Source: Massariosphaeria phaeospora | Lineage: Eukaryota; Ascomycota; Dothideomycetes; Pleosporales | Assembly (NCBI GenBank): GCA_011032825.1 | Contig: JAADJZ010000012.1 | Coordinates: forward strand, 186,001-250,000 | DNA length: 64,000 bases | Reading direction: 5' to 3' | Shown here: one piece after another, positions 22,386-32,825 of the stretch | Layout: every line of letters begins with the position of its first letter | Position numbering within the stretch: the first letter of the stretch is position 1 | Position numbers and translations under genes: made by a program | The notes under the pieces: model-generated | Seen by the model: only the letters and a program-made list of their open reading frames with translations | The model's database searches: none | Told to the model about the DNA's origin: nothing

Positions 22386-24234
22386 ATGTGCTGCCGCGCC
22401 CACCCACTTAAGAGAATATCACACAGCTTAACATCGACATCCTCCCCGTATCGACTACCCACGCATATTACCCACCATTCTCCATCCCGTTCCGTAACCA
22501 ACGCCTACCGCCGCGCGCCTTCCCGCTATCGGCTGTACTACATCAAACCTTATAGCGCACAAAACCTACACAAAGAAAGTGGTACAGGGCTTTTCACGGC
22601 TGTTGTCGCTCTAGGGATTGCAATTAGTGGAGCGCTACTCTTCCCGCTTCTGAGCTCCAACCCGGACCTCGACAAACCAAACACTCCTGCGTCGACCTTT
22701 GAGTACTCGGATTCGACGGATTCGTATCTCGTCATGGCACCAAATGTGCCACCCGGCCGGCCCGGCACCCTTACCCCTGAGCAAGAGGTGAAGCTCCGCG
22801 AGTTATGGGCGGTGACCATGAAGGTGTTTGGAGTATACGAGCCTCCACCAAGCGAAGCGAATGGCACGGAGACTGAGACAGAGATAGTGCCTGTAGTAGG
22901 CGGCACGCCAGAAAAAGATGGCAAAAAGGAGAAGAAGAAGAGCAGGCTCAATGTCTTCAAGCGGAACAAGGGCGAGAAGGGCGCAGACTCTGAAGCTTCC
23001 TCGGGTGCTACAGCCTCAGATGTCAGCTCGTTATCAATAGCGGACGAGGATGACAAACATGGACAGGCAAAGGAATTCAAGGCTGCGATAGCCAACACTG
23101 CGCCGGAGGACCTGCGAAAAGCATTTTGGAGTATGGTTAAGCATGACCACCCTGATGGTCTCCTTCTTCGGTTTTTGCGCGCAAGAAAGTGGGACGTGGA
23201 GAAAGCGCTCATAATGATGATCTCGACGATGCACTGGCGGGCGGAGGAGATGCGCGTGGACGACGACATAGTGCGAAGGGGTGAACTAGGCGCTCTCGAG
23301 GACAGCAAAAGCTCAGATGCTAAAATCAAGAAGGAAGGAGAAGATTTCCTCGCGCAATTAAGAATGGGGAAAAGTTTCCTACATGGGATCGACAATGAAG
23401 GCAGGCCTATGTGCTTCGTCCGCGCTCGGTTACACAAAGCAGGCGAACAGAGCGAGGAGAGCCTGGAAAGATACACAGTGTACACGATTGAGACAGCCAG
23501 GATGCTCCTGCGACCGCCTGTCGACACCGCAGTAAGTCATAGTATCACCTTGACGCGAGAACCTTTCCATACTAACCTTACCCTAGACGATCGTCTTCGA
23601 CATGGGCTCCTTTTCCATGGCCAACATGGACTACGCGCCCGTAAAATTCATGATTAAATGCTTCGAAGCCAACTACCCCGAGTCGCTCGGCACCGTGCTC
23701 GTCTACCGCGCACCCTGGATCTTTAACACTATCTGGAGCATCATCCGCGGCTGGCTCGACCCTGTTGTCGCCGGCAAAGTGCATTTCGTCAAGACTGCGG
23801 CCGACCTCGAACAATACGTCCCGCGCACGCAGATACCGACGGAGCTCGGCGGCGCCGAGAACTGGGAGTACGCATACGTCGAACCGACGCCCGGCGAGGA
23901 CGCAAAGCTCGCGGAAACGGGGCCGCGTGATGCGCTACAGGCGTCGAGAAGCGAACTCGTCAAAAAGTACGAGAGCACCATCCTGCAGTGGATTCATGAG
24001 GGCGAGGCGGGCAAGGGGCTCGAAGAGAGGCGCAAAGAGCGGGACTCGGTGGCGGAAGAATTAAGGCAGAACTATTGGAAGTTGGATCCGTATGTGCGCG
24101 CTCGGTCGTTCTATGACCGCATAGGCATGCTTGCGGATGGCGGGAAACTCGATTTCTATCCTGCTGCTGCTGCAGCAAAGAAGGAAGTGCCGTCGTCGAA
24201 GGCTCCGGAAACGAGTCCGGATGATTTGGACTAG
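22386..24234 (+). CDS. CRAL-TRIO (Sec14-like) phosphatidylinositol-transfer-type protein, probable mitochondrial anchor
   Basis: Two exons, 22386-23531 and 23587-24234. From 22,386 the product is 597 aa; a more conventional start at 22,734 would give 481 aa. The conventional part shows TPEQEVKLRELWAVTMKVFG, an acidic/lysine-rich linker, a CRAL-TRIO N domain (DGLLLRFLRARKWDVEKAL) and a CRAL-TRIO lipid-binding domain (FLHGIDNEGRPMCFVRARLH, TIVFDMGSFSMANMDYAPVK, FEANYPESLGTVLVYRAPWI, VHFVKTAADLEQYVP, IPTELGG). It most resembles fungal Csr1-type PITPs, which exchange phosphatidylinositol between membranes. The upstream extension is Arg/Tyr-rich, contains one hydrophobic segment (LFTAVVALGIAISGALLFPL) and has no acidic residues before it, as in a mitochondrial presequence plus anchor. 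Which start is used is undecided. Confidence 0.85.
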
Positions 24235-24891
24235 GCGTCCGCTTCGGTTCGGCGGTATACCGCTAGTTGGCTATCGTAATTAGATCGGGGACGATGCATG
24301 TCATTCTTAGGATATCGGAATCGGGTGGATGGTTGGAGGGGGAATCGTCCGTATTGGTGTAGAGATGGTATTGATTTTGAACAATAATAGATAGACAGAC
24401 AGACAGACAGCCAGCCAGACAGCTCGGATGTCTGAGATAAAACTGTGTCTTGTTCCTGATTTTAAAGGTTTTATCGTGCATCGCGTCTGCTACCACGTCC
24501 AAACCCCTTCCCTCTACTCGTAAAGAGGATAGCGGGGGTGCAACTGGCGTCTTGGCAGCGAAAGCACGTCACCTGGCGCCAAACTGCCAAAGAATTTCCT
24601 AGCTCCTCCGCGTCGCCAACAGCTCAAAAATCAATCGACATTATATCCCAATTTTTATAGTATTTTGCCCAGCGCAACATTGCCAATTCGCCCTTTCTCA
24701 CTCTCACAAGCCCTTATTTGTGCTGTGGAAGGGAGGAATTCGGTAGTCTGTATCTCTTGGTTCGTTCTTACGCGCCTGCTGATAGCGGAGTGGTCGTAAG
24801 AGAGGAGAAAGAGAAGATAGGGAATTGGGAGAAATAAAAAAAGAGAAGTTGGAGTTGGCACTGGGAAGGGGAAAGAGAGGGTCGAGAAAAG
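24235..24891. promoter_or_regulatory. Intergenic region upstream of mitochondrial carrier
   Basis: 657 bp. It contains a GACA microsatellite at about 24,392-24,409 and a purine-rich GGAAAGAGAGGG-type leader just before the carrier start. Confidence 0.4.
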
Positions 24892-26216
24892 ATGGAGAAC
24901 GAGTTAGGCTTGGTGCCGGAGCAGCATGGGCTGACGAGGACGTTGAAGGATCTTTTTGCGGGGGCGATGGGCGGGATTGCGCAGGTGGTTTTGGGTATGT
25001 GAATGGGTTGTTTTTATAGGTGGTGATGGTGGTGATGATGGGAGTGCTCTTATTGGAGTGTTACTGTTCCGTATGGGTATCAAGTTTGAAAACTGCGCTA
25101 ATTTGTTGTGTTAGGTCAACCGTTTGGTATGTTCACCACCCCACTTTGTAACTCCATGTATGGAGTGGTGGAAGAAGACGGGGTTGATTGACCGACTGAC
25201 TAACGCGGATGAAGATATCGTCAAAGTTAGGCTACAGACTACGCAACAGTACTCGGGTGCGCTGGATGCGGCGGCCAAGATCTATGCTAATGAGGGGGCG
25301 ATGTCGTTTTACAAGGGGACGTTGACGCCGTTGATTGGGATTGGGGCATGCGTGAGTATATTGTTTCTTTGTGCATCTGGGATCTCTTCCTGTAATTCTC
25401 GTCGACTATCATGATGCCTCATCATGCACCAAGTCTTGTTTGATAGTAGGCTCTCCAATCGAGTGGAATCATGAACCAGTAGAATCGTCTTGTCTCTAAC
25501 ACTTTCACAGGTCTCGGTACAGTTTGGAGGATTCCACTACGCACGCAGAGCCTTCGAAGCCCAGAACACGCAAAAGTACGGCCGGCCGGATCTCTCCTAC
25601 GGCCAATACTACGCGGCAGGTGCCTCCGCCGGGCTAGCAAACACGATCCTCTCCAGTCCCATTGAACACATCCGTATCCGGTTACAGACGCAGCCCCATG
25701 GGGCCAACCGCCTCTACAACGGCCCCATCGACTGCATGAAGAAACTCTCCGTCCTGGGAGGCCTCTACCGGGGGACGGCCGTGACCGTTTTCCGCGAAGC
25801 CCAGGCCTACGGCGTGTGGTTCACGTCCTTCGAGTACCTCATGAACGCCGACGCCAAGCGCAACAAGATCCAGCGGTCCGACATCAGCACGCTCAAAGTC
25901 GCCTTGTACGGCGGCCTTGCGGGCGAGGCCCTGTGGCTTTCCAGCTACCCCTTCGACGTCATCAAGAGCAAGATGCAGAGCGACGGCTTCGGACAGAGCC
26001 AGAAGTACAAGAGCATGCGCGACTGCTTTGCGCAGACGTGGAGGGCCGAGGGGGCGGGTGGGTTCTGGCGCGGCATTGGCCCGACGCTGCTGAGGGCCAT
26101 GCCCGTCAGTGCTGGCACGTTTGCTACGTGAGTCTGACCCTGCCTCCAGCGCGTACTACTGTATGACGTGGACTAACAGCAGCAGGGCCGAAGTTGTGAT
26201 GCGCCTGATAAGTTAG
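24892..26216 (+). CDS. Mitochondrial carrier, Ymc1-type (SLC25)
   Basis: Five exons (24892-24994, 25115-25126, 25215-25351, 25511-26127, 26186-26216) sum to 900 nt, 299 aa, the normal carrier length. All three carrier signatures are present: PFDIVKVRLQ (first P created across the 12-nt exon 2), SPIEHIRIRLQ in repeat 2 and YPFDVIKSKMQ in repeat 3. QKYKSMRDCFAQTWRAEGAG and FWRGIGPTLLRAMPVSAGTF close repeat 3. The SPIEHIRIRLQTQ version of repeat 2 is typical of the yeast Ymc1/Ymc2 organic-acid/amino-acid carriers in the inner mitochondrial membrane. The substrate cannot be fixed by eye. The last exon is only 31 nt and gives the tail AEVVMRLIS. Exon 2 of 12 nt is unusually small (see findings). 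Confidence 0.9.
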
Positions 26217-27556
26217 AGGCATGCATGTGGGATATACGTAACTCCGCGTATATACTCCGTACCTAGATTTGCATTGCACACGGCTTCCGAGGATGAAGAC
26301 CAGGCTCAACGCCCATATTATTTCCCGAGACAACAATACTCGGGCTTGGCCCTATTCAGGCAGTCCAGATCAGACGCGCCCAAGAGCTATGTACCTACCG
26401 TTTGCGTGAAGTCCGTTTCGTGTGTTCACATCTGATTGCACAATCAATCTATCACAACCCCGTCTGAACCGCTACGCCTCGTCTCCCAACACCGGCGGCG
26501 CGCTCAGCTCAGCTCAGCTCAGCTTCCCGAAAACCACAAAGCCAGGCTTCCAACTATCCAGTCCGACAGCAGTCGAGCCACCGTCCACATCTCCCTATAT
26601 TGTATCGCGTGCTTACCACATACATGTGCATTTCGCGACTCCCACACGTCTGAAGTCCGGATGCGCCATGTGTGTGGGACACCAACCCTAACGCCTTTTC
26701 GGTGTTGGTACGCTGGCTAATGCTCCTATAGGCTATCTATGCGGACCTTGCAGCTAGGACGAAGTCGGTCGCGTAGGCTGCTGACTATGTATGTATGCAT
26801 GCATGCATGCAATTTATTGACATCCATTCGCTGCTTCACACGTGTAGTGCGGGAACCGAAAGTTCGCGAAGCGAAGAAATGGCCGTGTTCGGGAAATGCA
26901 CATACATAGATGGCTGCTCACTGTGCTCACGCACCGCAACCGCAAGCAATACGAGTCGAAAAAGGAGGACGACGACGTATGTACGTACCGACAAGCCTAG
27001 CTAGGTATTCGGCCCCCTCTCGCCTTCGTCCTCTCTCCGTCTCTTCCACGTCGCCGTTCATTATTCTCGAGATATGCATGCGAACACATGCCCATCACAT
27101 CAGCCTATCGCCTAGATATCACCTATCACCCCACGAATAAAGAAATAATAACCTTCTAGAAGCGTGCGTCCCGCCTATCGGCAAGCGCCCCTGCATGCAT
27201 GCATGGTGCCGGGGCCTCGCGTGCGCGGTGCGCTGCGCTGCGTTGCGTCCCGGCCCCCGACCCGTGGGCTGTCCGTTCCCCGAAGCTTTGGGACTTGTGC
27301 GTCTCTGGGCAGCATGTGGCGGGGAAGGTCCGGGTGGGTGACAACAATTAATGCGGCGTTGGGCCCCGCGAGGGAATCGATTCATCTTTTGTTTTGCTTT
27401 GCGGGCCGTCGGTTGAAAGGTTCTTTTTTTTTTTTTTGAGGGGCAATTCTGGACTGAACCGAACTGAACGCATCTGAACGGGACTGAACTGAACTGAACT
27501 GGAACTGGAAAATATCTTCTCCCCTGCCAACAACCTACTTCTTTTCTATCGACGAG
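26217..27556. other. Intergenic region rich in short tandem repeats
   Basis: 1.3 kb without a gene. Visible: an AGCTC pentamer run at about 26,500-26,522, a GTAT/GCAT tetramer run at about 26,788-26,812, a second GCAT run at about 27,194-27,205, a T-run at 27,424-27,438, and CTGAA repeats at about 27,452-27,508 leading to the next gene. No conserved ORF. Confidence 0.45.
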
Positions 27557-28402
27557 GTGAAGAATCTCGATACACGAGACGCGAAACCAAACCACGCGGG
27601 AGTTGAGGAGGTGGCTGGACGAATTGTCGAAAGAACGAACGGACGATACGATACGATAGGATACGAAACGGCGATGAATACGATGGCTGGTACGAGTACG
27701 ACGGTGGAGACGGCAAGGTCGGGGTTGAGGGCTATGATGCGGAGATGGAGAGAGAGAGTGAGGAGTCGGACGGAGGGGCGGACGGCGACGGCGACGGCGA
27801 CAGCGTCGCAACGACCGACTTCTCAACTGACGCAATCGCAATCGCAATCGCGATCCCAACCCCAAACTCAACTTACACCACGACGTCCGTCTCCGGCACG
27901 ACCACAACCAAGCCCTCGCTCTCACCCGCAACCGCAACCGCAACCACCTTACCCCCATGCTCGCTCCCGCTCCCGCTCCCCCTCCCGCTCCCCCTCCCTC
28001 GCGCTCTTCACACCCACCACCCACACCACCATCTCCTCGCCCTTCGACCCACGCAACCTCAAAACCTCCGTCTCCGCCACCGCCTCGCGCTCCCCCTCCA
28101 ACGCGTCGTCGTCGTCGAAGAGCCCACGCGCCGCCGCCGCGCTACTGCGCAAACGGCCACCCAACGCGGCGCGCCGCAACACGGCGCCCGCTGAGCCGCG
28201 GCTGCACTACAGTGATGATAGGGAAGACGATGTGCTGCCGCCGGTTAACACGATTACTACGACGATTACGGCGGCAGGGGCGGGGGCAGGGGCTGGGGCT
28301 GCGGGGCGGAGGGAGAGGGTTAGGGTGTCGTTGGCGAAGAGGGCGAGTTTTCAGAGGGGTGGGGTTGGGGGGAGAGTGCAGAGTGTGGATTTGAGGGGGT
28401 AG
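27557..28402 (+). CDS. Hypothetical low-complexity protein
   Basis: Open frame of 281 aa; the start may instead be at 27,674. Composition is dominated by Thr, Ser, Pro, Gln and Arg with short repeats (ATATATA; QSQSQSRSQ; PQPQPQPP; SRSRSPSRSPS; AGAGAGAGAAG). One less simple stretch, LALFTPTTHTTISSPFDPRN, looks like a conserved short motif of a disordered fungal protein. A C-terminal patch (RRERVRVSLAKRASF) is basic. A long opposite-strand frame overlaps it, reflecting repetitive GC-rich DNA. I do not recognise a family. A real gene is plausible because the frame ends cleanly and has a structured N-terminal segment (TARSGLRAMMRRWRERVRSR). Confidence 0.42.
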   Translation: MKNLDTRDAKPNHAGVEEVAGRIVERTNGRYDTIGYETAMNTMAGTSTTVETARSGLRAMMRRWRERVRSRTEGRTATATATASQRPTSQLTQSQSQSRSQPQTQLTPRRPSPARPQPSPRSHPQPQPQPPYPHARSRSRSPSRSPSLALFTPTTHTTISSPFDPRNLKTSVSATASRSPSNASSSSKSPRAAAALLRKRPPNAARRNTAPAEPRLHYSDDREDDVLPPVNTITTTITAAGAGAGAGAAGRRERVRVSLAKRASFQRGGVGGRVQSVDLRG

Positions 28403-28667
28403 GAAGTGGGGAGTGGGGTAAGGAGGAGGAGGAGGGGGAGGGAGAGAGACATGAGATGAAACGAGGAGAAAGAAGATGAAATGAAATGAGAAGAAAGAAG
28501 ATTTATCACATTGCCAGCCTAGAAACTGCTACGCTGTTGTTCTTGCAAAGGGATTGGATTGGTGGTATATTAGAGTCGTTGCATTCGAAACCTTGGTCCG
28601 GTGAATGCACCAAGGGCTAAGCACCGTCCTCTCGCCGCCATATTCCCTCCGACGTTCTTTCAGCGAC

Positions 28668-29791
28668 TTAGACGTCAAACTCAACGGCCCGTTTGCCCGT
28701 TGGCCCCTCCTTCCCATAATCATCAACCGGCTGCGCAAACCCCTCGGTCCACGCCCGCTTCTCCATCAGACAGGCCAAGGCATAGAAGGCCCAGCTATCC
28801 GCATTGCTCTGCGCCTTGTGCCCGCCGCCGACCTTGGCCACTAGCCGCGCGCCCGCGGACCCGTATGCGAGGTCGCGCGTGCGCAGCACCATGTGCGTTA
28901 TCTCGTGCAGCATGGTGGCGCCGAGGCTCTTGTAGGCATCTAGGGCGGTGCCCACGTCGGGAGTCGACGCGCTGGGGATGGGCGCCAGCGGGGAGTCGAA
29001 GGCTTGCGGACACAGAATCATGGCCGTGCCGCCGACTTGCGTGACGGTGCGGACGGGTGCGCCCTCGCTGTCCTGGCAGATGGAGTGGCTTGTTTGCTGC
29101 GGGGGGGTGCTGGGGATGTAGAGGGGGCCGGTGGAGGCGTCGTAGCGGCCGGGTCGCGTGTACCATGCGCCTGGAAAGCAAGTAGACTTGTTAGTCGAGC
29201 AATAAGTGAGCAGTGAGGCCACACGGTACATGGATGGTTGTCGGAACTGAACTGTACGGATGGAGTGGAGGGGAACTTACCCTCGTATGGAAACGGAAAC
29301 CCATGAAGATCTTCCTGCCAATCCGTTACATATACAAATGCGGATCCATTACAATACAGACTGTACGGCACGTGTTGCCCCGCGCTATACGCTGCCAAAT
29401 CCTGGTACTTCTCTGTTTTTTTGTTCGCTGGTAAGCTAAGCTCGGAGATTGTAGAGACAGAGAGACAGACAGACAGACAGGGCTAGAAAGAATTGATGTC
29501 GATAGACGCACTTGCGAGTAGCCGGCCCTCGGCATCATGCGTGCCCATGTACGCCGTCAACGTATCATCCGCCAACGGGCTGCACAGTAGATTTTCGCCC
29601 AGTGAGTCGCGCGCGGCTTGCACCAGCGCGGTGTAGTCGTCGCCCGCTGCGTCCACCTGCCCGATGACGGGTAAACAGCTTGTGTCGACCCATTGCCACT
29701 GCGCAACGGCGTCGTAGGGCGCAGTTTCCGCAGCGCTGGATGCGATTAGGATTAGGATTAGAAGGGGGAAAATGGAGCCCGAGAAGTGCAT
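28668..29791 (-). CDS. Secreted zinc metalloprotease, deuterolysin/aspzincin (M35-like)
   Basis: Three exons (29791-29512, 29412-29281, 29170-28668) sum to 915 nt, 304 aa. A signal peptide starts at the chosen Met (FSGSIFPLLILILIASSAAE); an upstream in-frame Met at 29,842 would bury it. The catalytic motif MLHEITHMVL puts HExxH at residues 226-230. RTRDLAYGS (Asp237) corresponds to the aspzincin GTxDxxYG motif that supplies the third zinc ligand, and NADSWAFYALACLM follows as in deuterolysin and peptidyl-Lys metalloendopeptidases. Such enzymes are secreted endopeptidases used for protein scavenging. Oddity: the Gly that normally opens the GTxD motif is Arg here. Intron 1 uses donor GTGCGT and acceptor CAG|AGAAG, the only choice that keeps the frame. 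Confidence 0.82.
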
Positions 29792-30140
29792 AGTGAACGA
29801 TACGAGCGTATAGGCGGCGATAGCCAACACAGCGCAGGCCATGGCGGAGATCCGATACCATGGGAGCTACCAGGTGTTGAGTAGCTAGTCGACGGTCGGT
29901 AGGCCCAAGTCAAGGCCGCGTGCACTTGCCCATCAGTAAACAAACTGCCTCGAACGTAAGTAACCTTACCTCGAACCTTCATCAAACGTTTCAGGTTTCT
30001 CGACTCGATACAGACGGTTTTCAGCTGCTGCTGCGGAGACGACGAAGAAGTGGTGAACAAGCGTGTGGCGCCCGTCTTCTTCGATACATAGAAGGGTTTT
30101 GCGAGCTCGTTGTTGCCATGGTCCTTGTTTGTGTTTAGTG

Positions 30141-30235
30141 TCGGCCGAGAGCATCGTGTTATGTTCCTGTTCATGTAGTATCTATCGGCCGAGAGCATCG
30201 TGTTATTTTCCTTGTTCATGTAGTATCGGCCCTGG
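30141..30235 (+). repeat. Tandem repeat, about 41-44 bp unit, two full copies plus start of a third
   Basis: The unit beginning TCGGCCGAGAGCATCGTGTT and ending CATGTAGTA starts at 30,141 and again at 30,185; a third copy begins at about 30,226 and diverges after ATCGGCC. The copies differ by a few T insertions. Confidence 0.75.
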
Positions 30236-30320
30236 GCACCCAGCCCTACTGCCTGTTGTGTTGGCAACAAACAGACAACTACCGGCAGACTACCTGACTA
30301 CCCCTGCTTTAAGCTTGGTT

Positions 30321-30339
30321 GGGGGGGGGGGGGGGGGGG
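30321..30339 (+). repeat. Homopolymer run of 19 G
   Basis: Nineteen consecutive G just upstream of the MITE-like element. It could form a G-quadruplex, or be an assembly length error. Confidence 0.8.
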
Positions 30340-30389
30340 CGTAAGGCGAGTAAATAAAATAAACTCACGAAGGTCGAGCTTGATTTCTG

Positions 30390-30742
30390 GCACTTGTTAA
30401 CGCGCTCCCTAGTTAGCAAAACACACTTACACATTTACAACCTTGAAGATTCAAGGTGATCTTAGGCTGATTTGAACGCTCTCTTTAGCTAAAGACGATT
30501 CCTCTTTTTCCAAAGTTGAGTCCTCTTTTTCTGGATGTGATTACTCTTTTTTTTTTAAGGCAATTCCTCTTTCCTGAAGGCAAACACTCTATTTTTAAAG
30601 AAAAGTCTTCAATTCCAAAGCCTTTATTTTGCCACAAACTAAAACATTCAATAACCTTTTACTAGCTGTGTAGAATGCGGGTCAGCGGCGGCGTTGGTAA
30701 TTGGAGAGATAGGCTTGACTAGGGGGCGCGTTAACAAGTGCC
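30390..30742. mobile_element. MITE-like element with inverted termini (353 bp)
   Basis: The left end (30,390-30,415, GCACTTGTTAACGCGC then TCCCTAGT) is an inverted copy of the right end (30,716-30,742) with one mismatch in about 25 bp. The interior is non-coding and has four CCTCTTT/ACTCTTT pyrimidine tracts. Size, inverted ends and lack of coding capacity fit a miniature inverted-repeat element. I cannot see a clear target duplication, so the superfamily is not assigned. Confidence 0.65.
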
Positions 30743-30814
30743 CTTTTCTCTGACCCCATTCCAACATCTCGTACGACTGACTTTGCCTATTTTATATTTA
30801 TTATACTTCCCACC

Positions 30815-31137
30815 ATGGTACCAGCAACGATTCTCAGCCTCGCCATCCAGCACAACGCGCTCCTCTTCAGCGATCCCAAATCACAACTCCGGGCGAACAT
30901 GGCGGGCTGGGCTGCACTCGACATCGTTTCGGCGACGCCTGGCTGGAAGGCGACTTGGTACGGGTGGAATGAGGATGAAGAAAATGAAGTGATCATGATC
31001 ATCGATGGGTGGGCCTTGTCTTGTTCTCTCTCTCGTCGCATCGCCTCACATCCTCACAGTAAACCCGCGCATGGCTAACGACGATTGCTAGGGTGGGCAA
31101 TCCCTTGGAAGTCGAGACCAGGACTTCGAGGTTGTAG
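30815..31137 (+). CDS. Small hypothetical protein, two exons
   Basis: Exons 30815-31008 and 31092-31137 join to an 80-codon frame (79 aa). It begins MVPATILSLAIQHNALLFSD and ends VGNPLEVETRTSRL. The donor is GTGGGC (weak); the intron has a CTAAC branch site and a CTAG acceptor. The mid-part (WKATWYGWNEDEENEV) is Trp-rich and acidic. The start lies 73 bp from the end of the MITE-like element, which would therefore form its promoter. I do not recognise a family. It could instead be the truncated 5' end of a larger lost gene. Confidence 0.35.
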
Positions 31138-31481
31138 AGGCCGAGGTGCCTGAATGAAGGCATATGGATTGCGCAGAGACACGATCCTCCCGCCGACACT
31201 TGTCCCATCCCAATCCAAGCTGTTCGTGAAACCTAATAGAGCTGTAAAATAGACAATACAAACAAGTTGCGGTACCTTGTCCGAAGCAGTGAGTAGAGCA
31301 ATAAGTAGATATAGTAAAGCTGACACGGCAAATACAAAACCATCTACTTCGAACCGTGGACCGTGCGTGGTACGTAATAGTAAGGGTTGTCTTGATACAA
31401 AATCTTGATATGCTACGCTTTTCAAAATGCCCCAAAACATAGTGTTGTACATACATACAGACATGATCCCGCAACTCATAT
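31138..31481. other. Convergent intergenic region
   Basis: 344 bp between the small ORF and the 3' end of the uS2m gene. Nothing recognised. Confidence 0.35.
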
Positions 31482-32825
31482 CTAGGCAACGACCTTGATG
31501 CGTCGGCCACTGCCTTCGCGGTTGTTGGCCTCGTCGAGTTTCCCTTCAAGCTCGTCGGCATCTTCCAGACCGCCGTCTTTCATAAAAGTACGGGACAGAT
31601 CTACTTTGGCTTTGGGTGCTTTGTCTTTGGATGTATCCTGTTCGGGCATGGTTAGATCTTTGGCGGGACGGTAGGTGATGACGCCTTTCGCGGCGGCATC
31701 GAAACGCTGCTTTTGGCCCAGCTCGCCAGCGCGGCCTAAAACGCCGGCGATGACTTGGATGCAGCGGATACTAAGGGTTTGTTAGCATCCGTGTTAGCGC
31801 ATGTACTGGTCTGCGACATACCTATCATCATTCGCCGGAATTGGATATGTGACCCAGGTCGGGTCCGCGTTGGTGTCGATGACACCGATGGTAGGGATGT
31901 TGTTGAGGGCACACTCATGTAGCAGAACGTAGTTCTCCGGGGGATTTAAGCAGACGACAAGGTCCGGTCGTAACACCGAGCGTTCGTCGAGTTGTTCCTC
32001 GAAACCAACAATCTCCTCGTCCTTCTCATTGACAACCTTCATCCGGCACTTGCCCAATATCTGCTGGCCGTTCGTAATGCTCCCGGGTATCCAGCGCTCA
32101 AAAAGATGGTATCCCCTGGCGAGTTCGGCGGCTCGAACAACTGCCCGGTCCTGGCCGTCGCGCGTTCCGACGAAGAGCACCATGCCGCCTTGTTTGGAGA
32201 CCTCCTGAACAACTTTGGCTGCGCGGCGTAGATGGGCGGCAGTGACCTCAAGGGAGATGATGTGGACGCCTTGGCGTATACCGTGGATATAGCGAGCATT
32301 GGCGGGGTTCCATAGCGACGTGGCGTGGCCTTGGTGCGCCTCGGATGCAAGGAGGAGCTCGAGGGTAACGTCGGCGGCCGAGGGGGGGTTATTCAGGAGG
32401 GTGTGTGGCTGGTAGTGTTGGCTGATCTCGGTTCCCAAATGCCCCAGCTGTTGCTCTGCGGTGTGTTAGGGGCGCCCCGCCGAGCTGTGGAGATGTGCTC
32501 ACGCTGCTGCTTGTACAGGTGGTACTGCTCTGCGACCGACTCTGAGGTCTGCGCAGCCGGCGAGCTGGCCTGTGTTTCAGAGCTGGCGCTGGGCACTTGC
32601 TGCGGTACCTGGGCATTGAGCTGGGCCTCGAGAGAGCCGAGCTGCTTGAAGCTGTTGTCTGCGGAGGATTCGATCGAGTCGATGTCGGTGGAGAGAAAGC
32701 GGCGCAGCGGCTGCAGAGAGGAGCCGCGGGGGAGCGCCCGACAGGCTGTCAATTGAGTCAGCCAGAGCACGGCAACACGACGACGGGTACTTGCCACTGC
32801 GCGCTGCAAGACTTCGTATGATCAT
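31482..32825 (-). CDS. mrp4: Mitochondrial small-subunit ribosomal protein uS2m (Mrp4)
   Basis: Four exons (32825-32795, 32745-32503, 32455-31822, 31770-31482) sum to 1,197 nt, 398 aa. The bacterial-type S2 core is clear: LWNPANARYIHGIRQGVHII, SLEVTAAHLRRAAKVVQEVS, MVLFVGTRDGQDRAVVRAA, ERWIPGSITN, PDLVVCLNPPENYVLLHECA, NNIPTIGVIDTNADPTWVTY, PIPANDDSIRCIQ. The N-terminus (MIIRSLAARS then Arg-rich) is a mitochondrial presequence. A C-terminal charged extension ends SGRRIKVVA. Exon 1 is joined through a GC-AG intron (GCAAGT donor at 32,794): the downstream frame has no ATG of its own, and this junction is the only way I find to give it one. It assembles into the mitoribosomal small subunit. It is divergent to wc-1, about 1 kb away. 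Confidence 0.9.

Larger units (their letters stand above)
29792..30389. other. Intergenic region with tandem repeat and G-run
   Basis: 598 bp upstream of the protease gene. It contains a short tandem repeat (30,141-30,235) and a run of 19 G at 30,321-30,339, listed separately. No supported ORF. Confidence 0.45.

Noticed and set aside
27119..28024. 301-aa minus-strand frame
   Set aside because: Shadow of the repetitive low-complexity gene on the plus strand; built from Arg/Leu/Ser repeats.
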